Of a stretch of DNA of 64,000 bases, positions 52,200 to 61,367 are shown one piece after another. The notes below the pieces were generated by a model, which was not told the origin of the DNA, did not search any database, and saw only the letters and a program-made list of their open reading frames with translations. The stretch's first letter is position 1. Every line of letters starts with the position of its first letter. The position numbers and the translations under genes were made by a program. Source of the DNA: Bacillota bacterium (GTDB lineage Bacteria; Bacillota; Clostridia; Oscillospirales; Ruminococcaceae); contig JAEZYS010000002.1 in assembly GCA_023418925.1 (NCBI GenBank), forward strand, positions 62,001 through 126,000, given 5' to 3'.

Positions 52200-53453
52200 T
52201 TACTCGTAAAGTGGATATTTTGCACAAATTTCATTAACGCCTTCTCTAATGAAATCTGCCTTGTTTTCAAAATCCTTAGCTGTAAGATAAATAAACTCAG
52301 CAATCTTGTCCATATCTTCAATGCCCAAGCCTCTGCTTGTTATAGCTGGAGTACCGATTCTTACACCACTTGTAATGAACGGGCTTTGTGGATCATTAGG
52401 AATTGCATTCTTATTTACTGTTATGAAAACTTCATCAAGACGCTTTTCAAGTTCTTTACCTGTAATATCAAACGGACGTAAGTCAACTAACATAAGGTGA
52501 TTGTCTGTTCCGCCTGAAACAAGGTTAAATCCTCTCTTTACAAGACCAGTTGCAAGTGCCTGAGCATTTGCAACAACTTTCTTACCATATTCTTTGAATT
52601 CAGGTTTTAATGCTTCACCAAAGCAGACAGCCTTACCAGCTATTACATGCATTAAAGGACCACCCTGAATTCCAGGGAAAATAGCCTTGTTAATTTTTTT
52701 AGCAAGTTCCTCATTATTTGTAAGAATAAGACCGCCTCTAGGACCTCTTAATGTTTTATGTGTAGTTGAAGTTACTATATCGGCATAAGGTACCGGAGAA
52801 GGATGTACACCAGCTGCAACAAGGCCAGCAATATGTGCCATATCAACCATGAAATAAGCATCAACTGACTTTGCAATATTTGATAATCTTTCAAAATCAA
52901 TTATTCTTGGATAAGCAGAGGCACCGGCAACGATAAGCTTAGGTTTATTTTCCTTAGCAAGTTCTTCAATCTTATCATAATCTATTGTTTCATCATCACC
53001 AAGACCATAAGAGATAAAGTTAAAATACTTACCTGACATATTTACTGGTGAACCATGTGTAAGGTGTCCACCATGAGCAAGGCTCATACCAAGAACAGTA
53101 TCGCCAGGTTCAAGAAGAGCAAAATATACAGCGGTATTTGCCTGAGCTCCAGAATGAGCCTGTACATTTGCAAAACCTGCATTAAAAAGTTTCTTCGCAC
53201 GTTCAATTGCAATGTTCTCAACTATATCAACACATTCACAGCCGCCATAATATCTTTTTCCAGGATAACCTTCAGCATACTTATTTGTAAGCACTGAACC
53301 CATAGCAGCCATAACAGCAGGTGAAACAAGGTTTTCACTAGCAATTAATTCAAGATTTCTACGTTGTCTTTTAATTTCCTTGTCCATTGCATCTCCAACT
53401 TCAGGATCAGATGCAGCTACAAAACCTATAGTATCCATATAATCTCCGTACAT
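52200..53453 (-). CDS. glyA: Serine hydroxymethyltransferase
   Basis: 417 residues from the ATG seven bases after AAGGAG; other ATGs at two codons upstream and five codons downstream are possible. PLP motifs: NLELIASENLVS, YAEGYPGKRYYGGCE, AHSGAQANTAVYF, DMAHIAGLVAAG, and VTSTTHKTLRGPRGG with the Schiff-base lysine. Interconverts serine and glycine and feeds one-carbon folate. Confidence 0.96.
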   Translation of the reverse strand: MYGDYMDTIGFVAASDPEVGDAMDKEIKRQRRNLELIASENLVSPAVMAAMGSVLTNKYAEGYPGKRYYGGCECVDIVENIAIERAKKLFNAGFANVQAHSGAQANTAVYFALLEPGDTVLGMSLAHGGHLTHGSPVNMSGKYFNFISYGLGDDETIDYDKIEELAKENKPKLIVAGASAYPRIIDFERLSNIAKSVDAYFMVDMAHIAGLVAAGVHPSPVPYADIVTSTTHKTLRGPRGGLILTNNEELAKKINKAIFPGIQGGPLMHVIAGKAVCFGEALKPEFKEYGKKVVANAQALATGLVKRGFNLVSGGTDNHLMLVDLRPFDITGKELEKRLDEVFITVNKNAIPNDPQSPFITSGVRIGTPAITSRGLGIEDMDKIAEFIYLTAKDFENKADFIREGVNEICAKYPLYE

Positions 53454-53559
53454 ATACATTCTCCTTAATAATAAATTATATCTTTTTAATTATACAATCA
53501 TTTCAAACATTTTTCAACTATATTTCAGATAAATTAACTTTATTTTAATATGTGTTTAT

Positions 53560-53598
53560 AAAAAAAAGAGTTCCTAAGCAAATGCATTAAGAACTCTT
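53560..53598 (-). terminator. Terminator of the tRNA operon
   Basis: Minus strand AAGAGTTCTTAA...TTAGGAACTCTT (one mismatch) followed by eight T, just past the tRNA-Cys end. Confidence 0.88.
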
Positions 53599-53601
53599 CT
53601 T

Positions 53602-53675
53602 TGGAGGCGCCACCCAGATTTGAACTGGGGATCAGGGTGTTGCAGACCCACGCCTTACCACTTGGCTATAGCGCC
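53602..53675 (-). tRNA. tRNA-Cys (GCA)
   Basis: A 74-base cloverleaf; acceptor GGCGCTA / TGGCGCC, anticodon loop TCTGCAA-type with GCA, CCA encoded. Last of four tRNAs. Confidence 0.95.
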
Positions 53676-53677
53676 GC

Positions 53678-53753
53678 TGGAGCGGATTACGAGGCTCGAA
53701 CTCGCTACCTCCACCTTGGCAAGGTGGCGCTCTACCAGATGAGCTAAATCCGC
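53678..53753 (-). tRNA. tRNA-Gly (GCC)
   Basis: 76 bases; acceptor GCGGATT / AATCCGC, anticodon loop TTGCCAA, CCA encoded. Two bases from tRNA-Cys. Confidence 0.96.
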
Positions 53754-53757
53754 AATA

Positions 53758-53834
53758 TGGCGACCTGGATGGGACTCGAACCCACGACCTCCGCCGTGAC
53801 AGGGCGGCGTTCTAACCAACTGAACTACCAGGCC
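53758..53834 (-). tRNA. tRNA-Asp (GTC)
   Basis: 77 bases; acceptor GGCCTGG / CCAGGTC with one GU pair, anticodon loop CTGTCAC (GTC), CCA encoded. Confidence 0.95.
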
Positions 53835-53851
53835 ATTGATACTTAGAAACA

Positions 53852-53880
53852 TTTCGCGTTCTAAGATATAGAACGCGAAA
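53852..53880 (-). other. Perfect hairpin between tRNA-Val and tRNA-Asp
   Basis: TTTCGCGTTCTA / TAGAACGCGAAA, 12 pairs around a 5-base loop (53864-53868), no T-run. Probably an RNA-processing hairpin, or a partial terminator, in the tRNA precursor. Confidence 0.6.
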
Positions 53881-53896
53881 GTTCTTAGTAATTGAT

Positions 53897-53972
53897 TGGT
53901 GGGAACAATAGGGCTCGAACCTATGACCCTCTGCTTGTAAGGCAGATGCTCTCCCAGCTGAGCTATGCTCCC
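53897..53972 (-). tRNA. tRNA-Val (TAC)
   Basis: 76 bases; acceptor GGGAGCA / TGTTCCC, anticodon loop CTTACAA (TAC), CCA encoded. First tRNA of the operon. Confidence 0.96.
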
Positions 53973-54000
53973 TTAAACATCATCGTCAAACGACTTATTT

Positions 54001-54029
54001 ATTATATACTATAACTCGTCTTTTGTCAA
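54001..54029 (-). promoter_or_regulatory. tRNA operon promoter
   Basis: TTGACA (54024-54029), exactly 17 bases, TATAAT (54001-54006) on the minus strand: a perfect sigma-A consensus, expected for a stable-RNA operon. Confidence 0.9.
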
Positions 54030-54044
54030 GTGCTTTTTCAAATT

Positions 54045-54715
54045 TTATTTTATTCCTAAAAAACCAGCCTGCATATATGCTACCCAAATAACCTCAACTG
54101 CCTTAAATCCACATAATTCAAGAACTTTAAGATGTTCTGAAATACTGATTGGAAAATATTCCTTGCCGTATCTTGCAATATGCTGACAGCTTTCTTCTTC
54201 TGATTTTCCGCAATTAATCTGAAAGCTTTTCCACCTATTTAAAATAGATTTACTCCTTCATCGGATGTAGGAGCAATATTTTCAAAGGTAAAATACAATC
54301 CACCAGTTTTTAGAGCGTTATAACAATTCATTATAGATTTTATTCTTTCACTATTATTAAAATAATGATTTACCTGAACTGTTGTTACTATATCAAATTT
54401 ATTCTTAAATACTTTTTCAAGAACAGATTTATTTATAAATATATCATTTGAATTACTTGAAAATGTCTTTGCTATTTCTAGCATTTTATCTGAAATATCA
54501 CAGGAGGTGATGCTATCTATATTCAGGATTGATTTCCTTGCTTCCTGTGACATCTTCCCTGTTCCACAGCCTTCATCAAGCCAAGATATATTTTTTTTAC
54601 CAGATACCTTTATAATATCAATAATCTGCTTATAGAATTCAGAATAGTATGGAATTGTCTTTATAATTTTTTCATCATATTCTTCTGCCTTATGTGCTGT
54701 TGTATTGTCATTCAA
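54045..54715 (-). pseudogene. Class I SAM-dependent methyltransferase, frameshifted
   Basis: The first frame (54239-54715, TTG start) gives the SAM-binding half: WLDEGCGTGKMSQEAR, TSCDISDKMLEIA and DIVTTVQVNHYF. It stops at 54239, but a one-base shift in the CTATTTTAAA region continues as RWKSFQINCGKSEEE...YFPISISEHLKVLELCGFKA and AYMQAGFLGIK to a stop at 54045, which is the normal C-terminus of this family. A single T added to the T run would restore one gene of about 223 codons. Either a recent pseudogene or a sequencing indel. Confidence 0.8.
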
Positions 54716-54720
54716 GTCTT

Positions 54721-55593
54721 TTACCTTCTTTTAAGTTCTAATAATTCATCCTTAGAAAAAATATATTTTTTATCACAGAAATGACAGCATACTTCTGTTT
54801 CATCCTGTTCTTCTGCCATATTAGTCAATTCTTCTCGTCCAAGGCTTATTAAAGCTCTTTCAACTCTCTCCTTGCTACAATCACATTTATATGCAGCTTC
54901 TGATCTATCAAGAACATTAGGATTCAATCCATCAAGAACTTTCAATGCTATATCTTCATTTGTCATTCCTGAAGTAAGCATTTCTGTAACTGATGGAAGA
55001 ATATTAATATTCTTTTCTAAAATATCTATGCATGATTCATCAGCAAAAGGCAAAAGCTGAACGATATATCCGCCTGCTGCTTTTACAGTGAGATCCGGAT
55101 TTACCAGTACGCCAAGTCCGCATACTGTTGGTATCTGTTCACTTACTGCAAAATAGCTTGCAATATCCTCAGCAATTTCTCCCGATACTATCGGCACCTG
55201 ACCGACATATGGCTCTTTAAGTCCAAGGTCTTTAACAACTGATAAAGTACCATCATTACCTACAGCTCCAGCTACATCAAGCTTTCCATATTTATTAAGA
55301 GGTATCTCAACAACGGGATTGCTGACATATGATTTTACATTTCCATAACAATCAGCAACGGCAATAAGTATACCAGAAGGACCCTTTCCATCAAAACGCA
55401 ATGTTACTGATTCTTTATTACCTTTTAAACCGCAACCAATAAGTGATGCAGCAATGGATAATCTGCCTAAAGCAGCTGTAACAACAGCTGATGTTTTATG
55501 AATTCTCTCAATCTCAGATATTATTTCAGTTGCATCAACAGCATACGCTATTACTGATGCATCAGCTGAAATAACTCTTATTATTTCAGACAT
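54721..55593 (-). CDS. hslO: Redox-regulated chaperone Hsp33
   Basis: 290 residues. N-terminal domain (RVISADASVIAYAVD, GRLSIAASLIGCGLKG, RFDGKGPSGILIAVAD) and the C-terminal redox switch with CDC ... CHFC zinc cysteines (about 238-272). Oxidative stress releases zinc and activates holdase activity. Five bases separate it from the frameshifted methyltransferase, so these are one transcript. Confidence 0.95.
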   Translation of the reverse strand: MSEIIRVISADASVIAYAVDATEIISEIERIHKTSAVVTAALGRLSIAASLIGCGLKGNKESVTLRFDGKGPSGILIAVADCYGNVKSYVSNPVVEIPLNKYGKLDVAGAVGNDGTLSVVKDLGLKEPYVGQVPIVSGEIAEDIASYFAVSEQIPTVCGLGVLVNPDLTVKAAGGYIVQLLPFADESCIDILEKNINILPSVTEMLTSGMTNEDIALKVLDGLNPNVLDRSEAAYKCDCSKERVERALISLGREELTNMAEEQDETEVCCHFCDKKYIFSKDELLELKRR

Positions 55594-55609
55594 TAATTTT
55601 TATTCCCCT

Positions 55610-56356
55610 TTATGTTTTAGCAACGAAAACAACTTTTTCACTTTTTTCTTTTGGTTCATCAAATGTATCATAGTCATAAACAGCTTCAATGATAAATCCT
55701 GCATTTATCAAAATATTTTTCCACACAGAAATTTCAGGAGCTATTTCAGAAAAATCTTCACTTTTTCTTGAAAACAAATTATGCCCTGTATCCTTGAAAA
55801 AGTCCAGTGAAATATCTACCCTGTTATCTTTATCTTCTAGGAAACTGTTCTGCCAAACGCAAAAAACTAAATCAGTCTCATAAACAAAAGTATTATTTCC
55901 AAGTATTTCTTTATGCTTATATGGTGTATTTACATCAAAGATAAACAAGCCATGTGGATTTGTAAACAACCTCACCCTTTTAACAGTATTGACAATGCTC
56001 TCAATGCTGTCAAGATGATTCAAGCTATCAAGAGCACATATTGTTACATCTACAGAACCATACAAATCAAGTTCCGTCATATCCTGACATATATACTGAA
56101 TATTTCTGCCGCTTTCAATCTTTTTATCCATTGCAACAGAAAGCATTTCATATGAATAGTCAACACCTATAACATCATATCCAATTTTGCTCATTTCTTC
56201 GGAAAGGCTTCCGGTTCCACATGCAAGATCAAGTAATATTCCTTTTACTCCACCATGCTTTTCAATAAGCTTATTAAAATAATCGGCTCTGTCACTATAT
56301 GAAATATTAAGCGTCAGATCATCATAATATCCTGAAAAGATATCATAATTACTCAT
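55610..56356 (-). CDS. Class I SAM-dependent methyltransferase
   Basis: 248 residues. SAM-binding motifs: ILLDLACGTGSLSEEMSKIG (motif I), VIGVDYSYEMLSVA (motif II acidic residue), CALDSLNHL (motif IV) and HGLFIFDVNTPYKHKE. Substrate not readable. Start overlaps the YerC-like gene by 8 bases. Similar proteins sit next to the TrpR-like gene in many Clostridia. Confidence 0.88.
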   Translation of the reverse strand: MSNYDIFSGYYDDLTLNISYSDRADYFNKLIEKHGGVKGILLDLACGTGSLSEEMSKIGYDVIGVDYSYEMLSVAMDKKIESGRNIQYICQDMTELDLYGSVDVTICALDSLNHLDSIESIVNTVKRVRLFTNPHGLFIFDVNTPYKHKEILGNNTFVYETDLVFCVWQNSFLEDKDNRVDISLDFFKDTGHNLFSRKSEDFSEIAPEISVWKNILINAGFIIEAVYDYDTFDEPKEKSEKVVFVAKT

Positions 56357-56651
56357 TATTTTTATTTTCCTTCATTCTTTTGAAAACAAGCTCATAACCA
56401 TCAGAACCATAGTTCAATGTTCTGTTTACACGGCTGATTGTAGCTGTACTTGCACCTGTTTTGTTAACTATATCACTGTAAACATGCTTTTCGTTAAGCA
56501 TCTTTGCAACTTGCATACGCTGTGAAAGAGACTTAAGCTCCAACACAGTACATAAATCTTCAAAGAAAGCATAACACTCCTCATTGGTTTTTAAACATAA
56601 AATTGCCTCAAAAAGATCATCAAGATTAGAATCCTTTAATTTACTATTCAT
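56349..56651 (-). CDS. TrpR-like protein YerC/YecD
   Basis: 100 residues of helices with the TrpR-family helix-turn-helix: VLELKSLSQRMQVAKMLNEK, then VYSDIVNKTGASTATISRVN and RTLNYGSDGYELVFKRM. These Firmicute proteins resemble the tryptophan repressor but their ligand and targets are not established. Only one family member is expected per genome. Leads the methyltransferase/hslO operon. Confidence 0.9.
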   Translation of the reverse strand: MNSKLKDSNLDDLFEAILCLKTNEECYAFFEDLCTVLELKSLSQRMQVAKMLNEKHVYSDIVNKTGASTATISRVNRTLNYGSDGYELVFKRMKENKNNE

Positions 56652-56718
56652 TTTATGATACTCCTCACAATAATATAATTAAATATTATTTTTTTATTTT
56701 TATAACTTAATAATTTTT

Positions 56719-58020
56719 TTATAAAAGGTCATTCTGTATTATATCATTGAGTGTTTCTCTTTTAACGACTATTCTGTCGTTTCCATCCCTGACCATAACA
56801 ACCGCAGGCCTTGGGATCCTATTATAATTGGATGCCATAGAATAATTGTATGCCCCTGTAGCAAGAACAGCTATAATGTCACCTGGATTTGAATCCTGAA
56901 TTGGCATACCTTCACCAATCAGATCTCCGCTTTCACAACATTTACCTGCTAGAGTGATTACTGTGTTTTTTTCTTCAGCTGCCTTGTTAGCAACAAGTAC
57001 ATCATATTTAGATTTATAAAGAGCATACCTAGGGTTATCACCCATCCCCCCATCAATAGACACATAAGTACGTATGTGAGGTATTTCTTTCTTGCTGCCT
57101 ACTGTGTAAAGAGTAATGCCAGCAGGAGCAACTATAGAACGTCCTGGTTCAATAAGTATAAATGGCTGATTAATATTAAGTTTTACACAAGTTTCTTTAA
57201 CCTTTACAGATACATTTTCCATATATTTTTCATATGCAACAGGTGCATCTTCATTTGTATACTTAATTCCAAATCCACCACCAAGATTTAGTTCCTTTAT
57301 TTCATAAGAGAGTTCATTTTTAACCTTAGCAATAAATGTTAGCATTACTTCTGCAGCATGAACAAAAGGATCTATGTCAAAAATTTGACTGCCGATATGA
57401 CAATGCGCTCCAACAAATACAACATTATCAAGAGAAATTGCATACTTTACAGCTTCAAAGGCTTCTCCTGTTTCAAGTGCAAAACCAAATTTGCTGTCAA
57501 TCTGACCTGTTTTTATAAAGTCATGAGTATGAGCATCTATTCCTGGCTTGATTCTGAACATGATATTCACTTTTTTACCAAGTTCACCAGCAATTCTATT
57601 TAGCCTGTCAAGCTCAAAAATATTATCTACAATTATCCTGCCGACATTATTTTTAACGGCAAATGTTAATTCCTCATCTGTCTTGTTGTTACCATGGAAA
57701 CATATTTTTTCAGTCGGAAAGTCAACACTTAATGCTGTAAAAAGTTCACCTTCTGATACAACATCAATGCCCATTCCTTCTTCTTTCATTATGTTACACA
57801 TAGCTTTACAGCAAAATGCTTTACAAGCATAACTAGCTAAGCCAGCACCATTATAATATGTTTCAATAGATTTCTTAAATCTTCTGCAATTATCTCTGAT
57901 TAAATCCTCATCCATAACATACAAAGGTGTATGATACTTCTTTGCAAGTTCTATTGTATCAACACCGCCAATAGTTAAATGTCCTAAACTATTGACATTT
58001 AAATTTTCTGATACAAACAT
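56719..58020 (-). CDS. lysA: Diaminopimelate decarboxylase
   Basis: 433 residues, alanine-racemase-type barrel: YACKAFCCKAM with the PLP lysine, CFHGNNKTDEEL, GAHCHIGSQI, LNLGGGFGIKY, IEPGRSIVAPAG, CCESGD and a C-terminal GAYNYSMASNYN. It makes L-lysine from meso-DAP. It lies just upstream of the TrpR-like gene, 67 bases apart, and downstream of engB. Confidence 0.96.
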   Translation of the reverse strand: MFVSENLNVNSLGHLTIGGVDTIELAKKYHTPLYVMDEDLIRDNCRRFKKSIETYYNGAGLASYACKAFCCKAMCNIMKEEGMGIDVVSEGELFTALSVDFPTEKICFHGNNKTDEELTFAVKNNVGRIIVDNIFELDRLNRIAGELGKKVNIMFRIKPGIDAHTHDFIKTGQIDSKFGFALETGEAFEAVKYAISLDNVVFVGAHCHIGSQIFDIDPFVHAAEVMLTFIAKVKNELSYEIKELNLGGGFGIKYTNEDAPVAYEKYMENVSVKVKETCVKLNINQPFILIEPGRSIVAPAGITLYTVGSKKEIPHIRTYVSIDGGMGDNPRYALYKSKYDVLVANKAAEEKNTVITLAGKCCESGDLIGEGMPIQDSNPGDIIAVLATGAYNYSMASNYNRIPRPAVVMVRDGNDRIVVKRETLNDIIQNDLL

Positions 58021-58030
58021 ATTATTTCTC

Positions 58031-58621
58031 CTATCTGTTATCTTCGTTAAACTCTTCTATAATAGATTTTATTTCATCGACACCTTCTCCGGTCACAGCT
58101 GAAAAGTTTATATGCTTGATCTGATCAAAGCATGGGATCTCTTTTTCAAAACCCGCAATACGTTCAATTCTCTGGTTCCTGGAAAGCTTATCCGCTTTAG
58201 TAAAAACAATAATAAAAGGCAACTCACTGTCAATCATAAAATTAATCATATGTATGTCATCGTCAGATGGTGCATGTCTTATATCAATCAGCTGAAATAT
58301 TAATCCTATTTCTCTTTCTGACATAAGATAACCTTCAATAAGACCAGACCATCTTTCTTTATCACTTTTGGAAATTTTAGCATAGCCATATCCCGGCAAG
58401 TCAACAAAATAGCAATTATCAACAGTATAAAAGTTGATTGTTGCAGTTTTACCAGGAACAGAAGATACTCTTGCAAGTGCCTTTCTGTTAAATATTTTAT
58501 TAATGAGTGAAGATTTTCCTACATTCGATCTGCCAGAAAATGCAAATTCGTTTCTGTCACACGGCGGAATTTGCTTAAAAGTACCATATGATTTATAAAA
58601 TTCAGCCTTGTTAAAATTCAT
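58031..58621 (-). CDS. engB: Ribosome biogenesis GTPase EngB/YsxC
   Basis: 196 residues. G1 FSGRSNVGKSSLINK, G2 KTATINFY, G3 DLPGYG, G4 FTKADK and G5 SAVTGEG. A small essential GTPase for assembly of the large ribosomal subunit. It follows lon by 25 bases, the usual lon-engB pairing in Firmicutes. Confidence 0.96.
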   Translation of the reverse strand: MNFNKAEFYKSYGTFKQIPPCDRNEFAFSGRSNVGKSSLINKIFNRKALARVSSVPGKTATINFYTVDNCYFVDLPGYGYAKISKSDKERWSGLIEGYLMSEREIGLIFQLIDIRHAPSDDDIHMINFMIDSELPFIIVFTKADKLSRNQRIERIAGFEKEIPCFDQIKHINFSAVTGEGVDEIKSIIEEFNEDNR

Positions 58622-58646
58622 TTGTTGTTTACCCTTCTTACCTTAG

Positions 58647-61058
58647 TTATGAAACAGTGACTTCCTGTCTAGTGTAGTTCTCAACTTTTTTATTTGTATA
58701 TGAACCACTAAAGTTTAATTCTGTTTTAATAAGCGCAGTATCAAGCACTTCACTTAATGTTTCAGCAAACACAAAATTCAGTGACTTCTTAACTACATCA
58801 TCAATTTCTTCAAGGTCTCCCTTGTTTTCTGCAGGAATAATAACAGTTTCCATGCCAGCTTTATATGCTGCCATAGTTTTTTCCTTTAGTCCTCCGATTG
58901 GAAGAACTTTACCGTGTAAAGTAATTTCCCCTGTCATAGCTATCTTGTGATTTATAGGAATGCCTGAAAGAGCAGAAACAAGAGCTGAAGTCATAGTAAC
59001 ACCTGCAGAAGGTCCATCCTTAGGGGTGGCGCCTTCAGGAGCATGAATATGAATATCCTTTTCTTTATAGAAATCCTTTTGAATATTATACTTTGATGCA
59101 ATAGAACGTACATAGCTGACAGCTATTTTTGCACTTTCCTTCATAACATCTCCAAGAGAACCAGTTGTTTCTATATTTCCCTTTCCCTCAAGTATTATTA
59201 CTTCAAGAGGCATTATAACTCCACCTACAGATGTCCAGGCAAGTCCGTTTACAATGCCAACCTCATCCTTTTTACTGTACTCATCATCAATATATTTCTT
59301 TGGTCCGAGGAATTCTGATAGGTTAGTATCATCTAGAATAATTCTCTTCTTTTCACCTGAAACAATTACTTTAGCGGCTTTTCTGCATATTGAAGCAATT
59401 TTTCTCTCAAGAGATCTTACGCCGGCTTCTTTTGTATAGTAATCAATCAAAGAATATATACCATTATCTGTAAACCTAAGCATAGTACCCTTTAATCCGT
59501 TTGCTTTCAATTGTTTAGGAACTAGATGTTCTTTAGCAATATGGAATTTTTCTTCTCTGGTATAGCTTGTAAGCTCAATAACTTCCATTCTGTCAAGCAA
59601 TGGAGTATCTATAGTCTGTGTTGTATTTGCAGTTGTCACAAACAAAACTTTGCTCAAGTCAAATGGAATTTCAATATAATGGTCACGGAAATCAGAATTC
59701 TGCTCACTGTCAAGTACCTCAAGCATTGCAGATGAAGGATCTCCCCTCATATCATTTGCCATTTTATCAATTTCATCAAGAAGAATCAGTGGATTATTAC
59801 TTCCAGCTGATTTAACGGCATTAATGATACGTCCAGGCATTGATCCTATGTAAGTTTTTCTGTGTCCTCGTATTTCAGCCTCATCCTTAACTCCGCCTAA
59901 TGATACTCTGGCATACTTTTTTCCAAGTGCTTTTGCAATTGACTTTCCAATAGAAGTCTTACCAATACCAGGAGGTCCAACCAAGCATAGAATCTGACCT
60001 TTTATATCTGGTTTCAAAGCTCTTACGGCAATAGTTTCAAGAATTCTGTCCTTAACCTTGTCAAGACCATAATGATCCTTATCAAGGATACTCTTCGCCT
60101 TTTTAATATCAACCTTATCCTTTGTAGATATATTCCACGGAAGTTCAAGACAAGTATCAAGGTAATTCCTTACAACAAAAGATTCCTGTGATGAAGGAGA
60201 CATCTTTGATAGGCGGTCAGTTTCACGAAGAAGTTTTTCTGTAATTTCATCAGAAAGATGAAGATTTTCTATTCGTTCAATATAATTATATATTTCATCC
60301 TGATTATTATCATCTTCACCAAGCTGATTTGCAATAACCTTCATCTGCTCACGAAGATAATATTCACGCTGTCCGTTATCAATTTGTTCTTTAACCTTTT
60401 CTTGGATATTATGTTCTATATCCAATACTGCTACTTCTTTTGACAGCATCGCAATAAGCATACTCAGCCTTGAAATAAGACCATTGGTTTCAAGCAGCAT
60501 TTGCTTATCTTCAAGCGGCAGAGGAACATTGAATGTAATTGCCTCAAACAAAACCTTAGGATCATTTTCATTTATTACTGAACTAATCAATTCCTTCGGC
60601 ATTCTTGGCATATTGAGACAATATTGCTTAAATATATCCTTCAATGCTCTGATAAGTCCTGCTGTTTCCTGAGAATCATGCTTAATGTTTCTGGAATCAG
60701 GTAATTTCTTTAATGATGAAATAAAATACGGATCACTTTGAAGAACACTTGTAATTTTTGCTTTGGCAATTCCTTCAACCAAAACCCTTGTTATATTGTC
60801 GGGAGTTTTAAGAATTTGCTTTACCTGAGCAATTACGCCAGTTTTGTATATGTCTTTTTCTGATGGATTATCCATAATAATGTCTTTTTGGGCTGTAAGA
60901 AAAATCAATTTATTATCATTATATGCAGCATTAAGTGCAGCAACAGATTGTTCTCTTGAAACATCAAAATGAATGACTACACCTGGAAATACAACAAGTC
61001 CACGTAATACAACAGTCGGCAAAATAATGTTAGTAGTTTGCTTTATATCTGCCTTCAT
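58647..61058 (-). CDS. lon: ATP-dependent protease Lon
   Basis: 803 residues from the ATG behind GGAGG. N-terminal substrate domain (LPTVVLRGLVVFPGVV), AAA+ module (LVGPPGIGKTSIGKSI, ILLDEIDKMAND, TTANTTQTI) and C-terminal serine-lysine protease domain (HAPEGATPKDGPSAGVTM with the catalytic Ser; KAGMETVIIPAENK). Cytosolic quality-control protease. The 310 bases upstream (61059-61367) are AT-rich and hold no gene, only the divergent promoters of lon and dpaA. Confidence 0.97.
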   Translation of the reverse strand: MKADIKQTTNIILPTVVLRGLVVFPGVVIHFDVSREQSVAALNAAYNDNKLIFLTAQKDIIMDNPSEKDIYKTGVIAQVKQILKTPDNITRVLVEGIAKAKITSVLQSDPYFISSLKKLPDSRNIKHDSQETAGLIRALKDIFKQYCLNMPRMPKELISSVINENDPKVLFEAITFNVPLPLEDKQMLLETNGLISRLSMLIAMLSKEVAVLDIEHNIQEKVKEQIDNGQREYYLREQMKVIANQLGEDDNNQDEIYNYIERIENLHLSDEITEKLLRETDRLSKMSPSSQESFVVRNYLDTCLELPWNISTKDKVDIKKAKSILDKDHYGLDKVKDRILETIAVRALKPDIKGQILCLVGPPGIGKTSIGKSIAKALGKKYARVSLGGVKDEAEIRGHRKTYIGSMPGRIINAVKSAGSNNPLILLDEIDKMANDMRGDPSSAMLEVLDSEQNSDFRDHYIEIPFDLSKVLFVTTANTTQTIDTPLLDRMEVIELTSYTREEKFHIAKEHLVPKQLKANGLKGTMLRFTDNGIYSLIDYYTKEAGVRSLERKIASICRKAAKVIVSGEKKRIILDDTNLSEFLGPKKYIDDEYSKKDEVGIVNGLAWTSVGGVIMPLEVIILEGKGNIETTGSLGDVMKESAKIAVSYVRSIASKYNIQKDFYKEKDIHIHAPEGATPKDGPSAGVTMTSALVSALSGIPINHKIAMTGEITLHGKVLPIGGLKEKTMAAYKAGMETVIIPAENKGDLEEIDDVVKKSLNFVFAETLSEVLDTALIKTELNFSGSYTNKKVENYTRQEVTVS

Positions 61059-61367
61059 AAAAACCTCCAAAATTTATATATAAACATCAGTTATTATTTT
61101 TTTATGATACTTATGGTAACACATATTATATTATATAATATTTTATTACTTTTTGCAAGTATTTACTTATTAATCAAATTTCATATGTTGCATTTAAATA
61201 TATTATCTGTTACATAAACCAATTCACAACTTATTGACTAAACTCATACTATATTAAAGAAATACTGATTATAACAGATAATTGTGATTATTCTCATATC
61301 TGAATACTAATCAGAAAATCCCTTGTATAGTAACTATATCTTAAGGAACGAGAAGGGAATGTATTCT

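Noticed and set aside
53655..53852. A 65-codon minus-strand frame across the tRNA cluster
   Set aside because: Reads through tRNA-Gly and tRNA-Asp (VVQLVRTPPCHGGGRGFESH type sequence), a classic spurious call.
61256..61367. Sigma-K promoter for dpaA
   Set aside because: Sigma-K control is expected from biology, but no convincing AC / CATAnnnTA pair at proper spacing was found in the AT-rich region.
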